DNA of 64,000 nucleotides. It comes from Spirosoma aerolatum (GTDB taxonomy: Bacteria; Bacteroidota; Bacteroidia; Cytophagales; Spirosomataceae). The notes under the pieces were generated by a model that saw nothing but the letters and a program-made list of their open reading frames with translations, had not been told where the DNA came from and ran no database searches. Positions 35,254-43,428 of the stretch are shown one piece after another. The stretch lies in the NCBI RefSeq assembly GCF_002056795.1, contig NZ_CP020104.1:2429001-2493000 (forward strand), in the 5' to 3' direction. Each line of letters opens with the position of its first letter. The stretch's first letter is position 1. The translations under genes and the position numbers were made by a program.

Positions 35254-35997
35254 TTAGAAATAACCGCCTTTCTCGGTGATTTCGTGGATTGACTGACCTT
35301 CGTGAACCCAGTTGAAAATCATCTTCTCGTTGGCAATGATTTCCTCGGCCCGCATCAATACGGAATAAGCGATGTCACGCGGAACCACCAGTACGCCGTC
35401 AATATCGCCCAGTATAACATCACCCGGCTTGATGGTCACATCGCCAATCTGAATCGTGACCTGATAGTGCGTAATCAGGCAGCGGCCCAGACTCCCATTC
35501 GAAATCCGGTATTTGTAGAACACCGGAAAATCGGCCTCCAGAATCTGGTGCGTATCCCGAATGCCTCCGTCGATACAGGCCGCTTTTACTTTTTTGCCTT
35601 TGGCGGTGGCCGTCATAACCCCTCCCCAAAGTGTTGCTTTAGTATCGCTGGTCGTATCCCAAACCACAAAGGCATCCTCGTGCATCCCTTCGAGCATTTG
35701 GGTGCGGAATTCCATCTCCCCCCGAATCATGGCATTGGGAGCACTTTTTACGGTATAGGCAAACCCTGCCACCGTTCGATACTCGCGTAGGGGCAGAATA
35801 TGGCCAGGCAATGCCTGATTCAACAGACAGAACTCTCGCATGACGTCGTTGACGGCCCCCGTGTAAAGTTGTTCAAAACGCTCTAGCAATTCTTTTTCCG
35901 GGATGGGGAACGTGGTGTCGGAAACGCTTTCACGCTTTTCGATCAACTTCTCCAGATTCATCAATCCGACTTCTTTCTTATACTGATCGACACTCAT
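35254..35997 (-). CDS. RraA-family protein, probable 4-carboxy-type 2-oxoacid aldolase
   Basis: 247 residues. The RraA/HMG-aldolase core is clear: WGGVMTATAKGKKVKAACIDGGIRD carries the Gly-rich loop and the Arg-Asp pair that bind metal and oxyacid, and GDVILGDIDGVLVVPRDI is the usual C-terminal motif. Members with these residues are divalent-metal class II aldolases for 4-hydroxy-2-oxo acids; others bind RNase E. RNase inhibition is unlikely here because the gene lies among sugar-acid genes. It could cleave the keto-deoxy acid formed by the enolase-superfamily dehydratase at 43429. It is 25 bp downstream of the SMP-30 gene. Confidence 0.82.
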   Translation of the reverse strand: MSVDQYKKEVGLMNLEKLIEKRESVSDTTFPIPEKELLERFEQLYTGAVNDVMREFCLLNQALPGHILPLREYRTVAGFAYTVKSAPNAMIRGEMEFRTQMLEGMHEDAFVVWDTTSDTKATLWGGVMTATAKGKKVKAACIDGGIRDTHQILEADFPVFYKYRISNGSLGRCLITHYQVTIQIGDVTIKPGDVILGDIDGVLVVPRDIAYSVLMRAEEIIANEKMIFNWVHEGQSIHEITEKGGYF

Positions 35998-36022
35998 GAT
36001 TTTTCGTTTAGCTAGTTTATAA

Positions 36023-37678
36023 TCAATTGAATAATGTGACTCCTTTGGTGTTTGTCGCTCTGGTTTTCAAGTGCCCTTTTTCGGCTTCGGTAACAACTAG
36101 GCCGAGTTTGCCAGTTGGATCGAAGGCACAGTTGGTTGGGTTTTGGCCGACTGTATTTAGTTTACGAATAACCTTCCCTTCGGGAGCAATGACGTGGATG
36201 TAGCCTGTACCATACACCGCAACGTACAGATTGCCATCGTCGCCAAATGCCATACCGTCGGGACCGCCCGGCCCTTGTGGCCCTTCAACGGTTGCCCAGA
36301 CAGTCGCATTCGTCCATTCGCCGGTGTTAGGGTTCCACTCGCCTTTCCAGAGTCGATGTTTGTAGGTTTCGGCTAGTACTAGTGTTTTGCCGTCGGCGCC
36401 GAATGCTAGTCCGTTAGGGAAGTATTTGTCGGCTGTAAATTTCTTTACGGTGCCATCCTGCATCCGAACGACTGCGTAACCCGTAGGTTCCTGACGCGAA
36501 TCGCCGGGACAGGTAAACAGCAGATTGCCCATGGCATCGAAGGCCAGGTCGTTAGGCTTGTTGAGGGGTTCACCGTCCAGTTTGTCCAGGATCGTTTCTG
36601 TTGTCTCGGCCATGGGATCAAACCGACGGATGGCTCGCTGTGCGGAATCACAAAACCAGACGTGCCCTTGTTTGTCGATGGCAATGCCATTGGGGCCTCC
36701 GCCTACATGGTAGCGTTTTAATTTCCCATTTTTGTACTGAACCAGACATTCGCCTTTCAGCTCAACCGCCCATAGGCTACCATCAGCGGCAAAAGCAGGT
36801 CCTTCGGGGAAGTTGAGCCCGGTGGCTATGCTGGCAACTGACGATGAGCCGGGGAGTGGATGATGCGCGTGAATCCCGGCAATTTCATCGGCTGACAACG
36901 CCCGGTCGAACACGGCTAACCCACCGAGTTGCCCGACGAAATCGTTGCCGATGGCCCCTAACCGATGAACAGCCCCAACCGTAAAGTCGGCCCCATCTTC
37001 CCCGCCATCGAAAATGCCTTCGTCGTAGGGGTATGGGTTGCGGTCGGTACGGGCGTCGAACTGGCCATTGCGGTACGATTTAATAAAATGACCGTCGTAG
37101 GTCATGGCGACGAATGTCCACTCATCGTACCGAACCGGCGTTTGTCCAATTGATACATCGACACACCATTTTTCGCCGGGCGTAGGGCCGCCTACGCCCG
37201 AAATGTGTCCGCAGACCTGACTTTTGCTATCGTGTAACCGGATATTCAGAAACAGACAGTACTGCCTTTTTTTCTGGGTTTCGTTCCACATTCCGGCAAT
37301 GGCTTCGCACTCGGCATTGTCCCGGCTTTTGACCTGCCGTTTCACCCAGGCCAGCACAGTTACCTGCGCCTGTTTGCCGCGAATATTCAGGCCGGGACAA
37401 TCAGCGCGGGGAATGGTCAGGTATTCGTGTTCCCGAATGTCGAGCGAACGATCCGATAAAACACCTTCGTTAAGCATCGAAATCGGCCCGGTAGGCTCCT
37501 GCAATAGATACGGGTATTTGCCTTTGGAACGCAGGGGTTGCTTTCCAGCAAAATCCCAAAGGCACAGTAAATTCGGGATAGCCAGTAAATCCGATTTTGT
37601 GGATGAAGCGTGTGTTAGGTTGTTCATCATCAGGCTACTGAGTAAGGTTGACTGCGCGATAAAATGGCGTCGGTTCAT
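36023..37678 (-). CDS. Exported LamG-like plus SMP-30/gluconolactonase-like fusion
   Basis: 551 residues. The N-terminus MNRRHFIAQSTLLSSLM is a Tat-type signal (twin Arg followed by HF), so the protein is probably exported folded. Residues about 60-265 form a concanavalin/LamG-type sandwich (ITVLAWVKRQ-like TVLAWVKRQ, DEWTFVAMTYDGHFIKSYRNG, LGGLAVFDRALSADEIAGIH). Residues about 280-545 are an SMP-30/gluconolactonase/NHL six-bladed propeller (LNFPEGPAFAADGSLWAVE, PNGIAIDKQGHVWFCDS, KPNDLAFDAMGNLLF). It may bind a glycan and hydrolyse a sugar lactone. The start overlaps the transporter stop by four bases (ATGA). Confidence 0.82.
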   Translation of the reverse strand: MNRRHFIAQSTLLSSLMMNNLTHASSTKSDLLAIPNLLCLWDFAGKQPLRSKGKYPYLLQEPTGPISMLNEGVLSDRSLDIREHEYLTIPRADCPGLNIRGKQAQVTVLAWVKRQVKSRDNAECEAIAGMWNETQKKRQYCLFLNIRLHDSKSQVCGHISGVGGPTPGEKWCVDVSIGQTPVRYDEWTFVAMTYDGHFIKSYRNGQFDARTDRNPYPYDEGIFDGGEDGADFTVGAVHRLGAIGNDFVGQLGGLAVFDRALSADEIAGIHAHHPLPGSSSVASIATGLNFPEGPAFAADGSLWAVELKGECLVQYKNGKLKRYHVGGGPNGIAIDKQGHVWFCDSAQRAIRRFDPMAETTETILDKLDGEPLNKPNDLAFDAMGNLLFTCPGDSRQEPTGYAVVRMQDGTVKKFTADKYFPNGLAFGADGKTLVLAETYKHRLWKGEWNPNTGEWTNATVWATVEGPQGPGGPDGMAFGDDGNLYVAVYGTGYIHVIAPEGKVIRKLNTVGQNPTNCAFDPTGKLGLVVTEAEKGHLKTRATNTKGVTLFN

Positions 37679-38931
37679 AGGACTGCTTCTTTGTCTCGGT
37701 CAAAAAACAGGAAGGCCCCAGCCCAGAGGAACAGGCTTCCCAGCACATACACACCCGACAGACTGGCCAGGCCAATTGTCAGGCCCAGTGTCGGTTTCAG
37801 AACGCCCAGCAGATAAGGTGCAATAGAGCCAATCAGAAAAGCACAGGCCAGCATCAGGCCATAAGCCGACGATCGGATTTTGGGCGGCACCACTTCGTAA
37901 AGCGAGGCAACAATATTGGAGTCGTACCAGCCTCGGAAAATACCAAACAAAAACAGCGCTATATAAGTAAGTATCGGCGTGTCGCTCATGCTGATACCGT
38001 AGATGAATGGAGCACCAAGCAATAAGCCCAGTGCCTGCACGACGAGTCGGCTTCGGGGATTGACTTTGGCATAGTGATCTGCGATTCTGGCACCCGACAA
38101 TACACCCAAAAAGGCACCGAGGTGATGATAGAAGAGCGACGAAAACCCGGCATCGGTTAGGCTCATGCCGAACTTATCGACCAGAAACGACGGCATCCAG
38201 GTCAGGTAGCCAACGTTGACAAACACCATGCAACCAAAGCCCAGCGTAAGCATAATCACCGTTGGCTTACGAATCACGATACGAGCCGTTTCACCCATTT
38301 CAGCGAGTATCGGCTGGCGGGTTTCAACGGTAGCTTTCACCGAGTCTCTGGGGATACGACTGAAAAAGACGAATGCCAGCACAACGCCCAAACTACCAAA
38401 TACATAAAATGCCTTCTGCCAACCGTACTGTTCGCCAATGTATCCGGCAATAAGGCCACTCAGGATAATGCCAAAGTAAACAGCCGTCTGGTGAATGGAA
38501 AGGGCAAACGAACGGCTTTCTTTATACGTCTCACCCAGCAGCGCGTTGGCTGAGGGGGCGTAAAAAGCCTCTCCGCCCCCCGTTGCCACTCCCCGCAATA
38601 CAATGAATTGCAGGACACTAGAGCAAAAACCGGTCATCAACGTAGCGCACGACCAGAACAGCAGACAGAAACCCAGAATATTCCGGCGGGAAAACCGATC
38701 ACCGATGAATCCTGCAATGGGCACCAGCAGGCCATAGGTCCAGACCAGTGCAGAGGCAATCAGGCCCAGTTCGGCATCGGTCAGGCCGAGGTCTTTCCGA
38801 ATGAGAGGCAATACGACGCTGAAAATCTGTCGGTCGGCCTGATTCAGAAAGAACGCCAGCCAGAGCAGGGCCAGTAACTCCCATCGGAATCCAGTCGGTT
38901 TTTGGGTAATCGAAGGTGGTGATTCAACCAT
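37675..38931 (-). CDS. MFS transporter, hexuronate/sugar-acid (ExuT-like) type
   Basis: 418 residues with about 12 transmembrane helices. The anion:cation symporter subfamily is suggested by FLNQADRQIFSVVLPLIRKDLG and the conserved loop 2-3 GFIGDRFSRRNILG. Many members of this subfamily import hexuronates, glucarate or galactarate with protons. The context (GH2, SMP-30, RraA, enolase-superfamily dehydratase) supports sugar-acid uptake over the inner membrane. It is packed tightly: 2 bases after the GH2 stop and overlapping the SMP-30 gene by four bases. The exact substrate cannot be read from the sequence. Confidence 0.85.
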   Translation of the reverse strand: MVESPPSITQKPTGFRWELLALLWLAFFLNQADRQIFSVVLPLIRKDLGLTDAELGLIASALVWTYGLLVPIAGFIGDRFSRRNILGFCLLFWSCATLMTGFCSSVLQFIVLRGVATGGGEAFYAPSANALLGETYKESRSFALSIHQTAVYFGIILSGLIAGYIGEQYGWQKAFYVFGSLGVVLAFVFFSRIPRDSVKATVETRQPILAEMGETARIVIRKPTVIMLTLGFGCMVFVNVGYLTWMPSFLVDKFGMSLTDAGFSSLFYHHLGAFLGVLSGARIADHYAKVNPRSRLVVQALGLLLGAPFIYGISMSDTPILTYIALFLFGIFRGWYDSNIVASLYEVVPPKIRSSAYGLMLACAFLIGSIAPYLLGVLKPTLGLTIGLASLSGVYVLGSLFLWAGAFLFFDRDKEAVL

Positions 38932-38933
38932 CG

Positions 38934-41849
38934 TTAAGGGATTTTGGCGGTTGTGGATGTGGCATTCCAGGCACTAACGGTCAGCTTGGCGTTTGGCCGG
39001 GTGGAGGGCTCGCGCCAGATCACGTCCAGGTCGATTACCTGCGTTTCGCCGGGCGCTATCCAGGTGAAATTGTCCGAAGCGACAATGGCGCGTTTGGTGC
39101 CTGTGATGTCGATTTTGGCCATGAAGGCAGGTACTTTACCTGTGTTGGTTACCTTGACCCGAAGTTGACTTTGATCGGTACCCGTCGGTTTCTGACTGAC
39201 TACTAATGAGGTCAGTGATGTAGTCGTTTTTGCTACCGTTGGTTTCAGACACGGCCCTTTTTCCAGCGTTGGCCAGGGGATGGGATCACTGATGTATTTT
39301 TGGTAAAAGCCCTGGTCTTCTAGCATCGACAGGCTGCGTGGGTAATAAAATGAGCGTGACAACAGTTTACCCGAACCATCGTGCAATTCGGCAACCAAAA
39401 GCACATAACGGTCGCGGTAATCCGTTGGAATCGCATACTCGCCCAGATTAGCCGAACTCACCGATGTGCCAGCCGCAACGGCTATTTTTTGTTCCTGCTT
39501 CCAAAGCGGTTTGAAGGTATCATCAAATACCTGTACGGAAACCGTCGCAGCGGGAATGGCCCCAGTTAATGAGTGGGTTATCTTGATAGGCAGCTTGATT
39601 CGTTCGCCGGGTTTCCAGAGCAGGCGGGATAGGTCGATGGCTATGTGTGTTGGCTCATACGTTCGTTTGAGGAAATAATAGGGTGCTCCGGCGTTGCCAA
39701 ACCAGTCCATCATCTGAATGGCGATAACCGGCCAGTGTCGTTTGAAAACCCAGGGCATCAGCCCCGACGTAACGGGATAATTGCCCTGCATTTTTTCGGA
39801 AAACACTTGGTAGAACTCCCCGGCTCCCACCTGCGACGCTTCGGTAACGGCTTCAATCGTTGGGTCAGTCATATCCGTTATGTGCGACGCGCGACTCAAC
39901 ATACGGGGTACGCGGCTGGGGCCATACTCGGTGAAGTGGTGAATGAATTGCGGGTGGTCTTTATAAAACGCCTTGTCCCACATGCGTCCCAGTCCGGTAA
40001 ATTCCTTATTGTCAACCGTTTCGTAGAATAGATTGGCTTCGGGCATCGAGTGCATCCCCGTTTCCGAAATCCAGGGTTCGTAGCGATAGCCAACGCCATA
40101 CCAGGTTGGGTCCATATCGGGGTAGGTATGCAGGCTGCCGTCGTCGGGAGTGGTGCGGACGTAGAGCCGCGCGGCCGTCGACACGGACTTATCGAAAATA
40201 TCCAGATTGCGTTCCAGAATGCCCATTGTAGCCGCATTGCCGTAGGAGTAAGGATTGAATTCATTACCCCCACACCAGACCGCCAGCGACGGATGGTTAC
40301 GTAACCGGACAATATTCTGTACCACTTGGGCTTCCCAGATGTCTTGTGGATAGAGTGGTGTGTCCTGATTGCCGATCGGGAAATCTTGCCAGACCATGAG
40401 GCCCAGTTCGTTACAGATGGTATAGAAATGCTCGGATTCCAGAAGGCCACCCCCCCAGATACGAATCAGTTGGACCCCCATTTTCTTGGCGGCTTCAAGC
40501 GTCCAGCGATAGCGTTCTTTGGAGGTTTCGAGCAATACGTCCTGGGGGGTAAAGTTCATGCCTTTCACAAAAAACGCCCGACCATTGACCACAAACTGCC
40601 AGTTTTCCCAACGGTCGGCGTAGCGCGGACCAGCCGACGCAATCCGCTCGATGGTTCGTATCCCAAACGGGAATTGAATCTGATCGACTACCTGACGGTC
40701 TTTTTTGAGTACGACCCGAACCGTGTACAGATTGGCGTCGCCCAGACCGTTCGGGTACCAGAGCTTCGGATTCGTTACGGTTAAATCATCTTCAAACCAG
40801 GTGCGCCCCTTGAATGCTTTAAACGGTTTTTCCTGCGTGAAGGCGATCTTGCCAGCCTGATCGACCAGTTCGACCAAAACGGACAGGGTAGCAGTGGATA
40901 GTGTCGTACCGGGTACGCGACCGTCGTAATGGTGCATCTGCGCATTTTTCCAGGGGTGCAACTGATAGCCCAATGAATGGGTATCAGCCAGGATTTCACT
41001 TGCGAAGTGAAGCGTCGCTTTCCCGTTCTGGATCGAGGTCGTGGTCAGATACGGACGTTCGAGGTGGTAGGGCTGTACAATTTCGAGCCGGACATCCTGC
41101 CACATTCCCACGCTGAAGAACATTTCGCAACCCGAACTGCCCGAAATTACCCACGGTTTGATGATCCGGCCACTGGCGCGGGGATTGTAGCCCTGCCGCT
41201 TTTCAATCATGTATTCGCCGTTGCTGTTGCGGGGAAGGCTTTCGTAATCAGTGGCTTTGTTGCCCCAGTTTCCGGCCCGCACTTCTACCAGGAGTTCGTT
41301 TTTATCGCCAGATTTCAGCAGCTTGCTAATCTCGACCGAGGGACCGCCGAACATGCCTTCGTGAACACCTACCAATGTGCCGTTCAGCCAGACTTTTGAA
41401 AAGTAATCGACTCCATCGAAGCACAAGAATACGTAGTTGCCAGGTTTTGCGCTGGCGGGCGTGGGGAAGGTTTTTCGGTAATACCACGCCTTCTCGTCCA
41501 TGAACTTATACTGGTCGGAGTTTTTATGGTAATACGGGTGCGGTAATTTGCCCGCCTTGTAATAGGACCAGTGCACCGAATTCGGAATGCTGGTCTGAAA
41601 CGGATCGGTACGCGGAGCCTTTAGGTCGGTTATGGGGGCATTGGTATGCGACAATTCCCAGCCATCGCCCGACAGCGATACATGTTGCGCACCGGTTCGG
41701 GGCGTAATACGATACGGTTGCCAGAGTTTATTTTTCTCTTCGGCGAACGGATTATCGGGCGTTGATACCGCTGTTGTTCCTTGCGCTGAAACCCCGGTGG
41801 CGCTCAGCAACGTTACTAGGAGTAATAAGGAAATGTGTCTACTTTTCAT
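38934..41849 (-). CDS. Secreted glycoside hydrolase family 2, beta-mannosidase/exo-glucosaminidase-like
   Basis: 971 residues with a signal peptide (ISLLLLVTLLSATGVSAQ). The GH2 layout is complete: N-terminal jelly-roll (AWYYRKTFPTP, DGVDYFSKVWLNGTLVGVHEG), Ig-like domain, TIM barrel (VQLIRIWGGGLLESEHFY, LGLMVWQDFPIGN) and C-terminal Ig-like domains. The acid/base Glu is in VWCGGNEFNPYSY. The nucleophile is probably the Glu in HHFTEYGPSR, with SETGMHS as the alternative. The WGGG/WQDF pattern is typical of beta-mannosidases and exo-beta-glucosaminidases in GH2. It would release terminal sugars from hemicellulose oligomers in the periplasm. First gene of the GH2-MFS-SMP30-RraA operon. Confidence 0.87.
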   Translation of the reverse strand: MKSRHISLLLLVTLLSATGVSAQGTTAVSTPDNPFAEEKNKLWQPYRITPRTGAQHVSLSGDGWELSHTNAPITDLKAPRTDPFQTSIPNSVHWSYYKAGKLPHPYYHKNSDQYKFMDEKAWYYRKTFPTPASAKPGNYVFLCFDGVDYFSKVWLNGTLVGVHEGMFGGPSVEISKLLKSGDKNELLVEVRAGNWGNKATDYESLPRNSNGEYMIEKRQGYNPRASGRIIKPWVISGSSGCEMFFSVGMWQDVRLEIVQPYHLERPYLTTTSIQNGKATLHFASEILADTHSLGYQLHPWKNAQMHHYDGRVPGTTLSTATLSVLVELVDQAGKIAFTQEKPFKAFKGRTWFEDDLTVTNPKLWYPNGLGDANLYTVRVVLKKDRQVVDQIQFPFGIRTIERIASAGPRYADRWENWQFVVNGRAFFVKGMNFTPQDVLLETSKERYRWTLEAAKKMGVQLIRIWGGGLLESEHFYTICNELGLMVWQDFPIGNQDTPLYPQDIWEAQVVQNIVRLRNHPSLAVWCGGNEFNPYSYGNAATMGILERNLDIFDKSVSTAARLYVRTTPDDGSLHTYPDMDPTWYGVGYRYEPWISETGMHSMPEANLFYETVDNKEFTGLGRMWDKAFYKDHPQFIHHFTEYGPSRVPRMLSRASHITDMTDPTIEAVTEASQVGAGEFYQVFSEKMQGNYPVTSGLMPWVFKRHWPVIAIQMMDWFGNAGAPYYFLKRTYEPTHIAIDLSRLLWKPGERIKLPIKITHSLTGAIPAATVSVQVFDDTFKPLWKQEQKIAVAAGTSVSSANLGEYAIPTDYRDRYVLLVAELHDGSGKLLSRSFYYPRSLSMLEDQGFYQKYISDPIPWPTLEKGPCLKPTVAKTTTSLTSLVVSQKPTGTDQSQLRVKVTNTGKVPAFMAKIDITGTKRAIVASDNFTWIAPGETQVIDLDVIWREPSTRPNAKLTVSAWNATSTTAKIP

Positions 41850-41867
41850 CGTTAAAAGGCTAGGCTT

Positions 41868-42098
41868 ATGGAAGCACTTCAGTTTATACAGCGCGTCACG
41901 GATGATACATTAGTGTTACCTATGCCCCCATCATACCGGGAGCAGGAGGTGGAAGTCATCGTTTTGAAAAAAGAACCGTCACTCAAACCTGAACTAACGG
42001 TCGAGGAAAAACTGGCGATTCTAAAGAAATACGAAAGGTCTTTCCCGAAATGAGAGCCGGGACCAGATTTTGAGGACGAAATGTATACGCAGGAATAA
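41868..42098 (+). pseudogene. Antitoxin-like gene with a premature stop
   Basis: An ATG at 41868 codes 61 residues (MEALQFIQRVTDDTLVLPMP start, TVEEKLAILKKYERSFPK end) and stops at TGA 42051. The frame continues after this stop with EPGPDFEDEMYTQE and a second stop at 42096-42098, exactly where a PIN-toxin frame begins. This suggests one ancestral antitoxin of about 76 residues that gained an internal stop, although a genuine 61-residue protein is possible. The N-terminus resembles small antitoxins that precede PIN toxins. It is plus-strand within minus-strand genes, which suggests acquisition. Confidence 0.55.
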
Positions 42099-42553
42099 GA
42101 ATTTTTCTTGACTCTTCCAGTCTGATCGAATACTCGAAAGGGAATAAAAGAGAACTGATGAGTGAGCTGTTGAGCCGAAGTTACCAACTGGTTTACAATG
42201 TTATTGCTACTACAGAGTTTATCTATCACGCCCTCGGACATTATGGACAAAAGGCGCCCCGAACTGTGAAAGAGGCTAATCGCATTCCTACAGTACTTGA
42301 TAATCACTCCCCGCTTGCGTTGTTCAATTTGTTTGACCAGGTAACAGACAAATACCCCAAAACGGAGGAGGTGATCCGATTGATGACGACCTACAATATG
42401 TTGCCCAACGATGTACTTATTCTGGCTCATTGCCTGACTGCGAATATTTCTTTTGTGGGTTCCTATAGTTCTGGTTTTCAAGTACTTTTCCGCAAGGGGG
42501 TTGTCCTTATTGACAGCCTTGACGCCTTGGATACTCATTGCCCTGTCTCGTAA
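42095..42553 (+). pseudogene. PIN-domain toxin-like gene lacking its start codon
   Basis: The frame is open from 42074 to the stop at 42551-42553 and encodes a PIN-like protein: IRIFLDSSSLIEYSKGNKRE at its start (first Asp present), TTEFIYHAL, and LPNDVLILAHCL (Asp present). The position expected for ATG holds ATA (42095-42097), which overlaps the antitoxin stop TAA. A G in place of A at 42097 would create both ATG and TGA in the common ATGA overlap. The usual last acidic residue of PIN domains appears lost (GSYSSGF). The first usable ATG (42158) would delete the first catalytic Asp. The 3' end overlaps the convergent SDR gene by 19 bases. Confidence 0.65.
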
Positions 42554-43314
42554 GGCTTCGGCTTCCCGTAACCGCGCATCAATAGCAAACCACCGTCGAT
42601 GGTGATGGTCGAACCAGTCATATAGGTGCCCGATCCAATCAAATCGACCAATACGGCAGCGATTTCGTCGGGTTGCCCCAGTCGCCCGGCAGGTATACCC
42701 TCATTTACGTCCTGAAGTAAGGCTGGATTTTCCCAAACGGCCCGATTGATGTCGGTTTGAATAGCCCCAACCGCTACGGTATTGACCCGAATGTTATGCG
42801 GGCCTAATTCCATAGCCACACCTTTCATGAGTATTTCCAGTGCTCCTTTGGTCGCTCCGTATAGGCTCAGTCCCAACCCGGGCCGAATACCGTTTACCGA
42901 TGTGATGGTCCAGATATTTCCCGCTATGGCATGTTTCACCATGTTTCGGGCAACGGTCTGTGTCAGAAACGTGGTGCTTCGAAAGTTGACAGCGTTGAAT
43001 TGCTCGAAATCGGCTTCGGTTACGTCCAGAAAGTGCTTTTTGTACGATACGCCAGCATTATTCACCAGAATATCCAGCGTTCCCGCCACGGCCCAGGCTT
43101 GTTCGCCCAGTTGGATAGCCTGTGCGGTGTCCTGCAAATCAGCCTGAAGTACATACGCCTTAGGTCCGATCTGCCGAATAGTCTCCGCCACCGATTCGGC
43201 ATCTGCCCGATTTTCGTGGTAATGCACCACTACGTCGCAACCTAGTTTGGCTAGGCGAATCGCAATGGCCTGTCCAATGCCCTGCGATGCGCCGGTGACT
43301 AATGCTTTTTTCAT
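42535..43314 (-). CDS. Short-chain dehydrogenase/reductase (classical SDR)
   Basis: 259 residues. The cofactor motif is TGASQGIGQ, the structural motif NNAGVSY, and the catalytic residues are Ser in WTITSVNG and the YxxxK in LYGATKGAL. The C-terminal YMTGSTITIDGG is typical of FabG-like SDRs. Many such enzymes interconvert keto and hydroxy sugars or sugar acids. Beside the glucarate-dehydratase-like gene, oxidation or reduction of a sugar acid or its keto-deoxy product is the likely role. A 114-bp gap with a palindromic repeat separates it from the upstream gene. Confidence 0.88.
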   Translation of the reverse strand: MKKALVTGASQGIGQAIAIRLAKLGCDVVVHYHENRADAESVAETIRQIGPKAYVLQADLQDTAQAIQLGEQAWAVAGTLDILVNNAGVSYKKHFLDVTEADFEQFNAVNFRSTTFLTQTVARNMVKHAIAGNIWTITSVNGIRPGLGLSLYGATKGALEILMKGVAMELGPHNIRVNTVAVGAIQTDINRAVWENPALLQDVNEGIPAGRLGQPDEIAAVLVDLIGSGTYMTGSTITIDGGLLLMRGYGKPKPYETGQ

Positions 43315-43327
43315 TTTGTATTTTTTT

Positions 43328-43399
43328 CTGACAGGATTTACATGATGAATAGGATTATTTATTCAAAACAAATCATGTCAATTCTGTAAATCCTGTCAG
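43328..43399. repeat. Palindromic intercistronic repeat, family B
   Basis: CTGACAGGATTTACA (43328-43342) is exactly complementary to TGTAAATCCTGTCAG (43385-43399), with a second inner pair CATGAT/ATCATG. A further half-site TAAATCCTGTCG lies at about 43408-43419. It sits 30 bases after the stop of the dehydratase-like gene. Confidence 0.8.
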
Positions 43400-43428
43400 G
43401 GAATTTCTAAATCCTGTCGAAAGAAAAA

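Noticed and set aside
35254..35997. RNase E inhibitor RraA
   Set aside because: The sugar-acid gene context and family breadth make an aldolase-type enzyme more likely than an RNase regulator.
42158..42553. PIN-like protein starting at the ATG at 42158
   Set aside because: This start removes the first catalytic aspartate and the conserved LDSSSLIEY segment; the region is better read as a start-less pseudogene from 42095.
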